From JAKLFA01 sp964450385 (GTDB lineage Bacteria; Omnitrophota; Gorgyraeia; Zapsychrales; JANLHA01): a stretch of 64,000 nt of DNA. A model generated the notes under the pieces. That model worked only from the letters and a program-made list of their open reading frames with translations, did not search any database and was not told the DNA's origin. The stretch covers positions 26,167 to 90,166 of the forward strand of contig CAYVEC010000005.1 in the NCBI GenBank assembly GCA_964450385.1, given 5' to 3'. Both the position numbers and the translations under genes were made by a program. Shown here in pieces: positions 18,074 through 25,343 of this stretch (position 1 is its first letter; every line of letters starts with the position of its first letter).

Positions 18074-18656
18074 CTTCCTTCCTTTTGTTAAATTGACCCA
18101 TTACCGTGTCAATATCCTTTTCCCGTAGCCAGGCCCGGCAACACCCAACGGCCTGGTCGATGAGGTCGCCGAGACCTACCGTCTCCGCGCGATCGAAGCG
18201 GGCGAGAACATAATCCGCCGCGTCCTGAGGACCCCGTGGCCGACCGATCCCGAGCCGCAACCTGGGAAAATCCGTTGACCCCAGGGCCTCGATCACGGAT
18301 TTGAGGCCGTTATGGCCGCCGTCACTCCCGTTCCGGCGGATCCGAAGCTGCCCGAACTCGAGATTATAATCATCGCAGACAACTAAAATATTTTCCGGAG
18401 CGATCTTATAATACCGGCTGAAGGGCCCCACCGCCGCCCCAGAACAATTCATAAACGTCATCGGACGGATCAAGGCAACGTCAGCCCCATCCACACGGCC
18501 ACCCGTCTCCTCGGTCTGAAACTCACGGCGCGGTTGCCAGCCCCAGCCGAACGAATCGGCGAGTGCCTGCACGACCAAGAACCCTAAATTATGCCGGGTG
18601 CCTTGATACTCCCGGCCGGGATTCCCGAGCCCAACGATCATCCGCGTATATGCCAA
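18066..18656 (-). CDS. pth: Peptidyl-tRNA hydrolase
   Basis: Releases peptides from prematurely dissociated peptidyl-tRNA. The 196 residues show VGLGNPGREYQGTRHNLGF with the catalytic His, MTFMNCSGAAV, VVCDDYNLEFGQLRIR and GGHNGLKS, all standard Pth motifs. The start used is a TTG at 18656, with AAGGA inside the end of rplY 9 nt upstream; an ATG five codons later (18641) is the alternative. Its position after rplY (ctc) is as in Bacillus. Confidence 0.95.
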   Translation of the reverse strand: MAYTRMIVGLGNPGREYQGTRHNLGFLVVQALADSFGWGWQPRREFQTEETGGRVDGADVALIRPMTFMNCSGAAVGPFSRYYKIAPENILVVCDDYNLEFGQLRIRRNGSDGGHNGLKSVIEALGSTDFPRLRLGIGRPRGPQDAADYVLARFDRAETVGLGDLIDQAVGCCRAWLREKDIDTVMGQFNKRKEDG

Positions 18657-18661
18657 TGCCG

Positions 18662-19354
18662 CTATTCCTTTTTCTGAGCAGCGCCTTCACCAGTCGCCCC
18701 GTCCCCAGCTGCGCCTTCCTTTTCCTTCTTCTTGATCAGCTCAGGCTCAGCGTCACCCGCCTCAGCAGGCTGCTCTTCTTCAACACGGCGCGGCGGAACG
18801 ACCGTAAACACGATCGCCTCCGGGTCATGATGGGTCGACAACCCCGCCGGCAGAACGAGATCCTTCACATGAATGCTCTGGCCGATCTCCAGTTTCGTGA
18901 CATCGACCTTCAGATCCTCAGGGATGTCCATCGGAAGACAGGTGATATCAAGCTCCCAGAGAATGTGATCCAGCGATCCGCCTCCCTGCCTCACGCCGAT
19001 CGGCTCTCCGTCGGCGGTCAACGGGACCTTGACCGAGATCTTCTCCTTCAATGAGATCCGCTTAAAGTCCACATGAACGACCGACCCCGAGACAAAATGA
19101 TGCTGTTCTTCTTTGACGATAGCGGAATAGTCCTTGAGCTTCTTGTCTCCCTCAAGAACCGTGAGATGAAAGACCACCTCACCATGATGCTGACGACGAA
19201 TCTTCTCATACGAACGCCGATCGAACTTGATCGCCGCCGGCTCTTCCTTCCCGCCATAAACAACGCCCGGGATCATATCCGCACGCCGGACAGCCCTGAT
19301 CTTTTGGCCGCCCACCTCTTGTCGAATCTGTACATCTAATTTAACTTCTTCCAT
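18662..19354 (-). CDS. rplY: Ribosomal protein bL25, long CTC form
   Basis: 5S-rRNA-binding protein of the TL5/CTC class. The 230 residues comprise the N-terminal L25 domain (VRRADMIPGVVYGG) and the C-terminal beta domain (VKVPLTADGEPIGVRQGGG, CLPMDIPEDLKVDVTKLEIG). A low-complexity charged Ala/Glu/Lys tail closes it. An upstream TTG is in frame, but spacing from GGCAGG favours the ATG at 19354. In Bacillus the same gene (ctc) lies between prs and pth, as here. Confidence 0.95.
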   Translation of the reverse strand: MEEVKLDVQIRQEVGGQKIRAVRRADMIPGVVYGGKEEPAAIKFDRRSYEKIRRQHHGEVVFHLTVLEGDKKLKDYSAIVKEEQHHFVSGSVVHVDFKRISLKEKISVKVPLTADGEPIGVRQGGGSLDHILWELDITCLPMDIPEDLKVDVTKLEIGQSIHVKDLVLPAGLSTHHDPEAIVFTVVPPRRVEEEQPAEAGDAEPELIKKKEKEGAAGDGATGEGAAQKKE

Positions 19355-19394
19355 TTTTTCCAACCTGCCTTGTTAGTGTTCCTCTGATTGTTCC

Positions 19395-20339
19395 TTATTC
19401 AAAAAGACAACTAATCGACGCCTCATTATGGATCCGATAGATCGCCTCAGCGAGCAACGGCGCGATCGAGACCACCTTGATCTTGGAATTGTCCTTCGGC
19501 TTCTTAAACGGAATACTGTCCGTGATGACCACCTCTTTAAGAATTTTACAGTCGCGGATCCGCTCCAGGGCGTTCCCCGACAAGACCCCGTGGCTCACCG
19601 CGGAATAGACCTCAACCGCGCCTTTTTTGCGCAACCCCTCGGCGGCTTCAATAAGGGATCCGGCCGTCGCCACGATATCATCAACGATCACCGCGACCTT
19701 GCCTTTCACAGACCCAAGGATGTGCATCACCTCGGTCTTCTCAGGGCTCGTCCGGCGTTTATCAACCACCGCGAGACCGGCGCAGAGGCGTTTGGAATAC
19801 GCCCGCGCCATTTTAATGCTCCCGACATCCGGAGAAACAACAACGAGCTTCCGGCGGTCGATCTTCTTTTCTTTAATATATTCACAGAGCGAGTTGATCG
19901 CGTACAGATGATCCACCGGGATATCAAAAAAACCCTGGATCTGGCTCGCGTGCAGGTCCATCGTCAAGACCCGGTCCGCCCCGGCGCCGCAGATGAGGTT
20001 CGCGATCAATTTTGCGGTGATCGGAACCCTCGGTTTATCCTTCCGGTCCTGGCGGGCATACCCATAATACGGGATAACGGCCGTGATCCGCTTGGCAGAA
20101 GCCCGGCGCGCCGCGTCGATCAGAACCAACAGCTCCATGATATTATCATTCGCCGGCGGGCACGTAGACTGAACAATAAAGGTGTCTTTCCCGCGGATAT
20201 TGTCCTGGATCTGAACACGGATCTCACCCTCGCTGAAACGACCCACCAAGGCCTTCGCTAACGCGATATGCAGACTCTTACAGATCTTCTTCCCCAAATC
20301 CGGGTTCGCATTACCGACCACAATGGCTAATCCGTCCAT
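19395..20339 (-). CDS. prs: Ribose-phosphate pyrophosphokinase
   Basis: Makes PRPP for nucleotide, histidine and tryptophan synthesis. The 314 residues contain GEIRVQIQDNIRGKDTFIVQS, YYGYARQDRK, VLTMDLHASQIQGFF and the PRPP-binding loop VIVDDIVATAGS. The loop has Ala where many enzymes have Asp (DDxxDTAG). AAGGAGATGTA precedes the ATG. Downstream of glmU by 9 bp, as in Bacillus. Confidence 0.96.
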   Translation of the reverse strand: MDGLAIVVGNANPDLGKKICKSLHIALAKALVGRFSEGEIRVQIQDNIRGKDTFIVQSTCPPANDNIMELLVLIDAARRASAKRITAVIPYYGYARQDRKDKPRVPITAKLIANLICGAGADRVLTMDLHASQIQGFFDIPVDHLYAINSLCEYIKEKKIDRRKLVVVSPDVGSIKMARAYSKRLCAGLAVVDKRRTSPEKTEVMHILGSVKGKVAVIVDDIVATAGSLIEAAEGLRKKGAVEVYSAVSHGVLSGNALERIRDCKILKEVVITDSIPFKKPKDNSKIKVVSIAPLLAEAIYRIHNEASISCLFE

Positions 20340-20348
20340 TACATCTCC

Positions 20349-21611
20349 TTATGATTTTTTCTTTTTGCCGATCACCCGACCCGGCACCCCGACCATGACA
20401 GAGCCGTTGGGGACGTTCTTTTCTTTCGCCACGACACAACCCGCCCCGACCACCGCGTTCTTTCCGACGTGGACCGGCGCCACCAAGATCGCGTCCGACC
20501 CGACAAAGGCCCCGGTCTCCACCGTTGTGGGATGTTTCTGGGCGCCGTCAAAATTCGCCGTTACGACACCTGCCCCGATATTCACCTGATTCCCGACCGT
20601 CGCGTCACCGACAAAACTAAAATGTTTCATGAAACACCCATTGCCGATCGTCGACCGCGAGACCTCGGCAAAATTCCCAATCTCGGTACGGTCTCCAATG
20701 ACAGTCCCCGGACGGAGATGGGCGAACGGGCCCACCACGCACCCCTTCCCGATCGTGACGCCCCCCTCGATCACGGTGCAGGGTTTGATCACGGTATTCC
20801 GCCCGATCTTCACGCCAGCGTCGATATACGTCGTCATCGGATCCACGATCGTGATCCCCTCCAGCATCAAGGCCTCGAGGACCCGACGCCGCATGACCGC
20901 GGCCGCCTGGGCCAGATCGATCTTCGTGTTGACGCCCCAGGCCTCTTCCGGGGCATCGGTCTCAAGCGTCTCGATCTTCCAGCCCTTGCCCACCATGATC
21001 TCGACGACATCGGTCAGATAAAATTCCTTCTTGCGCGGATTCTGCCGCACCTCACTGAGGGCCGCAAACACGGACCGGCTCTTAAAACAATAAATCCCCG
21101 CGTTAATCTCCATGATCGACCGCTCGTCTCCGGAGAGGTCCTTATCCTCACGGATCGCGACCGCCCGTCCGTCCGCGCCACGGACAATCCGTCCATATCC
21201 CTTAGGGTCTGCGATGACCGCGGTCAAGACCGTGCACCCGGCCCCAGATCGACGGTGACGATCAACAAGGGTCGACAAGGTCTCGGGCCGGATCAACGGG
21301 GCATCGCCACAGACCACCAAGACATCTCCATTAAACTCTTTGAAATGCCCCTCTGCCCGGCGCACGGCGTCGGCAGTGCCGAGGAGCTCCGTCTGCTCCA
21401 CGGTCTGAACACGGCTCCCGAATGCCTCACGCACCGCATCTCCGCCATGACCGATCACCGCATACATTTTCAAAGAACCTGCTTTCTCCAAGGCATCGAC
21501 CACATGCATCACCATTGGGACCCCGCAGATCGGCTGAAGGACCTTAGGCACATCATCCTTCATCCGGGTCCCTTTGCCTGCGGCCAAAATAATCGCGTGA
21601 AGTTCTTTCAT
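20349..21611 (-). CDS. glmU: GlmU, GlcN-1-P acetyltransferase / GlcNAc-1-P uridyltransferase
   Basis: Bifunctional enzyme making UDP-GlcNAc, the precursor of peptidoglycan and lipid A. The first 230 residues are a nucleotidyltransferase with AIILAAGKGTRM and QTELLGTADAVR. The remainder is a hexapeptide beta-helix with acetyltransferase motifs (RPGTVIGDRTEIGNFAEV, NIGAGVVTANFDG). The open frame continues upstream through the tRNA gene, so the ATG at 21611 preceded by AGGGGAT is the true start (420 residues). Feeds LpxA in the neighbouring operon. Confidence 0.96.
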   Translation of the reverse strand: MKELHAIILAAGKGTRMKDDVPKVLQPICGVPMVMHVVDALEKAGSLKMYAVIGHGGDAVREAFGSRVQTVEQTELLGTADAVRRAEGHFKEFNGDVLVVCGDAPLIRPETLSTLVDRHRRSGAGCTVLTAVIADPKGYGRIVRGADGRAVAIREDKDLSGDERSIMEINAGIYCFKSRSVFAALSEVRQNPRKKEFYLTDVVEIMVGKGWKIETLETDAPEEAWGVNTKIDLAQAAAVMRRRVLEALMLEGITIVDPMTTYIDAGVKIGRNTVIKPCTVIEGGVTIGKGCVVGPFAHLRPGTVIGDRTEIGNFAEVSRSTIGNGCFMKHFSFVGDATVGNQVNIGAGVVTANFDGAQKHPTTVETGAFVGSDAILVAPVHVGKNAVVGAGCVVAKEKNVPNGSVMVGVPGRVIGKKKKS

Positions 21612-21689
21612 ATCCCCTGACCCGTCCTTATCTCCCACCCACTCCGCCAGACCACCTGATCTCTTAAGAATCTCACCCGTCGAAACATA

Positions 21690-21760
21690 CTGCCCGGCCT
21701 GGATTCGAACCAGGAATGCGAGATCCAAATTCTCGTGTGTTACCATTACACCACCAGGCA
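21690..21760 (-). tRNA. tRNA-Gln (anticodon TTG)
   Basis: Minus-strand cloverleaf: acceptor TGCCTGG/CCGGGCA, D arm GTGT/ACAC, anticodon stem CGAGA/TCTCG with loop ATTTGGA (anticodon TTG), and T arm CCTGG-TTCGAAT-CCAGG. Discriminator base is G, as expected for Gln. The CCA end is not encoded. It lies in the spoVG-glmU interval and is probably released from the operon transcript by RNase P and 3' processing. Confidence 0.93.
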
Positions 21761-21789
21761 AAAAATCTCTTCCTGATTGCCCTCATCCA

Positions 21790-22176
21790 TCATGCGGATT
21801 GCTCACTATTTGGTTGTTCCGCCTGGTAGGCCTTCAAGATCATGGACTGCAAATAATCACGAAACTCCTGGGTGATCGGATGCGCGATATCCCGATGTTC
21901 CGCCTTCGCATCATGGATCAACTCGTCCTCGGACGTAGGTTTCAATTCCGTCCCGCACTCATTACAGTACCGACTTCCCACTTCGTTTTTAAAAAAGCAC
22001 CTCGCACATGGGATCTTCACCTTCCGCGACGGCATAGCGATAAAAACACCCACCGTCCCCTGAATGATCTTGATATTGCGCACCACAAAGGCATGGTCGA
22101 AAGTCACCGTCGCATAGGCACGTAATTTTTTGTCCTGCCCCTCTTTCGGAAAGATGCGGATTTCGGTGATCTCCAT
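21790..22176 (-). CDS. spoVG: SpoVG-family RNA/DNA-binding regulator with inserted zinc ribbon
   Basis: SpoVG proteins bind nucleic acid and modulate cell-envelope and developmental genes. Residues 1-52 match the family start (MEITEIRIFPKEG, FVVRNIKIIQGTVGVFIAMPSRK) and about 94-128 the rest (HRDIAHPITQEFRDYLQSMILKAY). Between them, where ordinary SpoVG has a short loop, is an insert of about 40 residues with CARC and CNEC spaced like a zinc ribbon. The 128-residue total exceeds the usual 85-100. AAGGAGG precedes the ATG. It follows ispE by 11 bp, as in Bacillus apart from purR-yabJ. Confidence 0.93.
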   Translation of the reverse strand: MEITEIRIFPKEGQDKKLRAYATVTFDHAFVVRNIKIIQGTVGVFIAMPSRKVKIPCARCFFKNEVGSRYCNECGTELKPTSEDELIHDAKAEHRDIAHPITQEFRDYLQSMILKAYQAEQPNSEQSA

Positions 22177-22187
22177 AGGTGCCTCCT

Positions 22188-23042
22188 TTAACGGGTTTGC
22201 ACGACAAAGACCTGCCTATACCTCCTTTTCAAGATGTCATGCCACTCGTACGCCTCGTGACGTGACAGCATCAATCCGAATAGTGATGGACCGCTTCCAG
22301 AGAACGAAACCCCTTGAATCCCTAATGTTTGTAACCGAATCTTAATCGCGGCAAGCCGCGGGCACACACGCACAATCCCCTGTTCCAGATCATTGAAAAG
22401 CCGAAGACGCACCTCTTCTATATTACTTTTCAATAAATAGGGAAGAAGAATGTTAGCATTATCGCCTTTTTTTGTCAACTTCAAATTTAAGGCCCCGTAG
22501 ACCTTAGGGGTTGGCATGGCAATGCGCGGGACAATGACGATGTGCCAGAAGCGGTGCGGGATCGAAAGAGGCGTCAACCGCTCACCCCGGCCTTCACCCA
22601 AGGCAAAGGGGGTGTCACATAAAAAAAAAGCGACATCGCTCCCCAATGCCGCCGCGGCCTGAAAAAGCTGCTCCTGCGAGAGCCGCAATTTCCAGAGCTG
22701 ATTTAACGCGATCAGTGTCGTCGCGGCATTGCTTGATCCGCCGGCCAATCCCGCGGCGACCGGGATGTTTTTTCGAAGATGGACCGAAACCCCGTCCTTG
22801 ACCCCGTAAACCCGCTGAAGATACAGGGCCGCTTTATAAATCAAATTGGTGGGACCGAGCGGGACCTGCGGATGATCGCATCGGATCGTGATCCCCTCCC
22901 GGACGGGCCGAAAGGTCATCTCGTCGGCCAGGCTGATCCGTTCAAAAACGGTTCGGATATTATGGTACCCGTCGTCGCGTTTATTGAGGACCTCTAAACT
23001 CAAATTGAGTTTCGCGGGCGAGCGCAACAACACCGTGGTCAT
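22188..23042 (-). CDS. ispE: IspE, 4-diphosphocytidyl-2-C-methyl-D-erythritol kinase
   Basis: GHMP-family kinase of the non-mevalonate isoprenoid pathway. The 284 residues begin RSPAKLNLSLEVLNKRDDGYHNI and carry the ATP loop VAAGLAGGSSNAATTL and a C-terminal FSGSGPSLFGL. The ATG at 23042 overlaps the stop of the TPR gene (ATGA); the open frame upstream is ignored. Indicates a DXP pathway for undecaprenyl and quinone precursors. Confidence 0.95.
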   Translation of the reverse strand: MTTVLLRSPAKLNLSLEVLNKRDDGYHNIRTVFERISLADEMTFRPVREGITIRCDHPQVPLGPTNLIYKAALYLQRVYGVKDGVSVHLRKNIPVAAGLAGGSSNAATTLIALNQLWKLRLSQEQLFQAAAALGSDVAFFLCDTPFALGEGRGERLTPLSIPHRFWHIVIVPRIAMPTPKVYGALNLKLTKKGDNANILLPYLLKSNIEEVRLRLFNDLEQGIVRVCPRLAAIKIRLQTLGIQGVSFSGSGPSLFGLMLSRHEAYEWHDILKRRYRQVFVVQTR

Positions 23043-24055
23043 AATCCCGACCCCACGATTCCTGCCCCTGAAAGGTCCGCGCCACCCATCCCAACCGGCG
23101 CCTGATCCATGATGCCTGACGTCTTCAGGGACCGCTGCCAATACTCATCGGCCTTGTCGTGCTCACCCTCGGCCCGATAGACCGCCGAGATATGCCCGAG
23201 GATCTCAGGGTCATCAAGCACGCTGAGCGCCTTCATGAGATACGTTAGCGCTAGATCATTTCGACCCATTTTATAATAAACCCAACCGAGGCTATCGAGA
23301 TAGGCCCCATCGTCAGGCTTCAAGGTCAAGGCCTTTTCGATCAAGACCTTGGCTTCTTGAAGGCGCTCCCCCCGCTCCGCGTAGAGATAGCCAAGGGAAT
23401 TAAGGCACCGATGATTGTCCGGCTCATACTGCAGGGTCCGCTCGAAGAGCGTCACCGCCTTATCTCCCTCCTCCATTTCCAGATAAAGCAAACCGAGAAG
23501 GAACATGACCTCGGAGTTTTTAGGATCGATCGACAGGACCGCCTCAAACTGCTGAGCGGCCTTATCATATTGTTTTTGCGAATAATACAGCTGGGCGAGA
23601 TACCCGTAGATCTCGATATTCTCGGGCTGAGCCTCGGAGAATGACGTCAGGATCGCCTCATATTCCTTGGCGGCGAGATCATAATGATTCTGACTCGAAT
23701 GAATGAGCGCGAGGAGATACCGGGCCTGAATATTCTGCGGGTCAAAATCAAGGGCCTTATTGAGATCACTGATCGCCTCGGGGAGTTTCCCCAGACGGGC
23801 ATAATCAGCCCCCAGGCGCAGACGCACCGCATCATTATCCTCATACTCTGCCGAACGTTTGAATTCCTCGATCGCGAGGTCCGGATGGCCGTAGAGGTCA
23901 TAAATGATCCCCATGGCATACGCGGCAATGCCCTTGGCCTGTTTTTCGTCATCCTCGGCGAGCGCGCACGCCGGGGCCGCGGCCCCAGCCCACAGGGCCA
24001 TGACGATCAGTACCAACCGAGCTGTCGAACAGAACATCCGCAGAAAACGCATCAT
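23039..24055 (-). CDS. Exported TPR-repeat protein
   Basis: The 338-residue protein has an N-terminal signal sequence (hydrophobic LVLIVMALWAGAAAPACALA) followed by about seven tetratricopeptide repeats, e.g. GIIYDLYGHPDLAIEEFKRS, ALIHSSQNHYDLAAKEYEA and LLGLLYLEMEEGDKAVTLFE. TPR arrays mediate protein-protein contacts; no catalytic domain is visible. It probably works in the periplasm or at the outer face of the inner membrane. It overlaps ispE and is the first gene of the ispE-dnaB run. Specific role unknown. Confidence 0.85.
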   Translation of the reverse strand: MMRFLRMFCSTARLVLIVMALWAGAAAPACALAEDDEKQAKGIAAYAMGIIYDLYGHPDLAIEEFKRSAEYEDNDAVRLRLGADYARLGKLPEAISDLNKALDFDPQNIQARYLLALIHSSQNHYDLAAKEYEAILTSFSEAQPENIEIYGYLAQLYYSQKQYDKAAQQFEAVLSIDPKNSEVMFLLGLLYLEMEEGDKAVTLFERTLQYEPDNHRCLNSLGYLYAERGERLQEAKVLIEKALTLKPDDGAYLDSLGWVYYKMGRNDLALTYLMKALSVLDDPEILGHISAVYRAEGEHDKADEYWQRSLKTSGIMDQAPVGMGGADLSGAGIVGSGL

Positions 24056-24085
24056 TCACCCCGCTGATCAGCCCTCGACAAAACA

Positions 24086-24124
24086 GTACAACCCTGTCAC
24101 ATCTTGCGAAGGACAGGGTTGTAC
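24086..24124 (-). terminator. Intrinsic terminator after the 33-residue ribosomal gene
   Basis: Perfect 13-bp stem GTACAACCCTGTC / GACAGGGTTGTAC with a 13-nt loop, followed on the minus strand by TGTTTTG. It separates the hisG/ribosomal-protein unit from the TPR-ispE operon. Confidence 0.75.
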
Positions 24125-24135
24125 ACCGAGATCAA

Positions 24136-24237
24136 TTACGCCCAGTCGCGCTTCTTCAGATGGCGTAAGGCCTTTCTCTGCTTCTTGCGCTTATGTGTCG
24201 TGATCTTTTGACGTTTTCGTTTTTTTCCGCACGGCAT
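24136..24237 (-). CDS. AURKAIP1/COX24-domain small ribosomal protein (33 residues)
   Basis: A 33-residue, very basic peptide beginning MPCGKKRKRQKITTHKRKKQ, with about half Lys/Arg. It resembles the AURKAIP1/COX24 (mS38-type) domain: a short N-terminal cap, then alternating K/R and hydrophobic positions ending HLKKRDWA. The ATG at 24237 has AAGGG 8 nt upstream, and the gene is followed by a good terminator, so it is a real transcribed unit despite its size. Such mini-proteins are annotated in PVC-type genomes and are expected to bind the small ribosomal subunit. Family assignment is from sequence character only. Confidence 0.8.
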   Translation of the reverse strand: MPCGKKRKRQKITTHKRKKQRKALRHLKKRDWA

Positions 24238-24264
24238 AGCAACGACCCTTTTTCGTTAAGTGTA

Positions 24265-25140
24265 TTAAAAAATGATCTTGTTCAACGGATACTCAATGAT
24301 CCCCTCGGCCCCGGCAGCCTTCAGCGCCGGAATCAGTGTCCGGACCTTCCCCTCCTGGATGATCGTCTCAACGGCGGACCATCCCTCCTGGCTCAGGTCC
24401 GAGATCGTCGGGTTTTTCAGCGACGACAGGAGCGCCAGGATCTTGGCGAGATTCTTTTTTTCGACATTCAGCTTCAGTCCCACCATGCCGTCGGCATCGA
24501 TCGCACCCTTAAGGAGCATGATGATCTGATCCATCTTAGCCTTTTTCCATCCGTCCTTGATGGCCTGACGATTCGCGATAAACTGCGTTGTGGACTCACA
24601 GATCGTGGCCACAATCCGCAGTTTGTTCGCCTTTAGGCTGCTCCCGGTCTCGGTAAGCTCAACGACAGCGTCGACCAGGCCGCTCGCGACCTTGGCCTCG
24701 GTCGCCCCCCAGCTAAATTCGACATCGGCGGAAACGCCGTTGTCATTCAGATATCCCTTGGTCACATTGACAAGCTCGGTCGCGATCCGTTTGCCTTCGA
24801 GGTCCCCGACCGCCTTGATCGCGGAGGCCTCCGGGACCGCAAGGACCCATCGAACCTTTACCGCCGACTGCTTGGCATAAACAAGATCCGCGAGCGGCGC
24901 GACCTTCGACCCGTTCTCGAGCGTCCAGTCCGCGCCGGTGATGCCGCAATCCAGGACTCCATCCTCAACATAGCGGGAGATCTCCTGCGCCCGCAGCAGC
25001 ACCGGATCGATCTCAACATCATCAATCGTCGGAAAATAAGAACGACCCGAGACGTAGACCTTAAACCCCGCCCGTTCAAAGACCTTGAAGGTGGCCTCCT
25101 GCAGACTCCCTTTCGGCAGACCCAATTTTAATTTACTCAT
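24265..25140 (-). CDS. hisG: HisG, ATP phosphoribosyltransferase (long form)
   Basis: First enzyme of histidine biosynthesis, condensing ATP with PRPP. The 291 residues include KLKLGLPKGSLQEATFKVFERAG, the phosphate-binding ELTETGSSLKANKLR, and a C-terminal regulatory (ACT-like) domain of about 75 residues starting near MVGLKLNVEKKNL. The presence of that domain marks the HisG-long type, which needs no HisZ. It stands alone, without other his genes, behind its own promoter. GAGGAG precedes the ATG at 25140. Confidence 0.95.
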   Translation of the reverse strand: MSKLKLGLPKGSLQEATFKVFERAGFKVYVSGRSYFPTIDDVEIDPVLLRAQEISRYVEDGVLDCGITGADWTLENGSKVAPLADLVYAKQSAVKVRWVLAVPEASAIKAVGDLEGKRIATELVNVTKGYLNDNGVSADVEFSWGATEAKVASGLVDAVVELTETGSSLKANKLRIVATICESTTQFIANRQAIKDGWKKAKMDQIIMLLKGAIDADGMVGLKLNVEKKNLAKILALLSSLKNPTISDLSQEGWSAVETIIQEGKVRTLIPALKAAGAEGIIEYPLNKIIF

Positions 25141-25194
25141 CCCATGCTCCTCAGCAGACCGGTCAGACGTCTCACAGCCGTCAAACAGAGCGTT

Positions 25195-25223
25195 ATTATA
25201 AACACAAGTCGTAAAAATGTAAA
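25195..25223 (-). promoter_or_regulatory. hisG promoter
   Basis: TTTACA (25223-25218), 17-nt spacer, TATAAT (25200-25195) on the minus strand, about 55 bp before the hisG ATG. Divergent from the ppiD-like promoter. Confidence 0.82.
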
Positions 25224-25261
25224 GTTTTTTCCATCACCCGCCTGGCCGTCCGGGTTAGGCC

Positions 25262-25290
25262 TTGCCAAAAAACGATTTCGTCTTTATAAT
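25262..25290 (+). promoter_or_regulatory. Promoter of the PpiD-like gene
   Basis: TTGCCA (25262-25267), 17-nt spacer, TATAAT (25285-25290), with transcription expected near 25297 and a leader of about 47 nt containing AAGGAG. Confidence 0.82.
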
Positions 25291-25343
25291 GCCCTCTCAT
25301 CACCTGCATCACCTGAACAATCGCAACATGTAAGGAGTTCTGT

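Noticed and set aside
20469..21620. Long plus-strand open frame (383 codons) opposite glmU
   Set aside because: It mirrors glmU exactly, has Arg/Asp/His-rich composition typical of antisense frames in GC-rich genes, and no domain.
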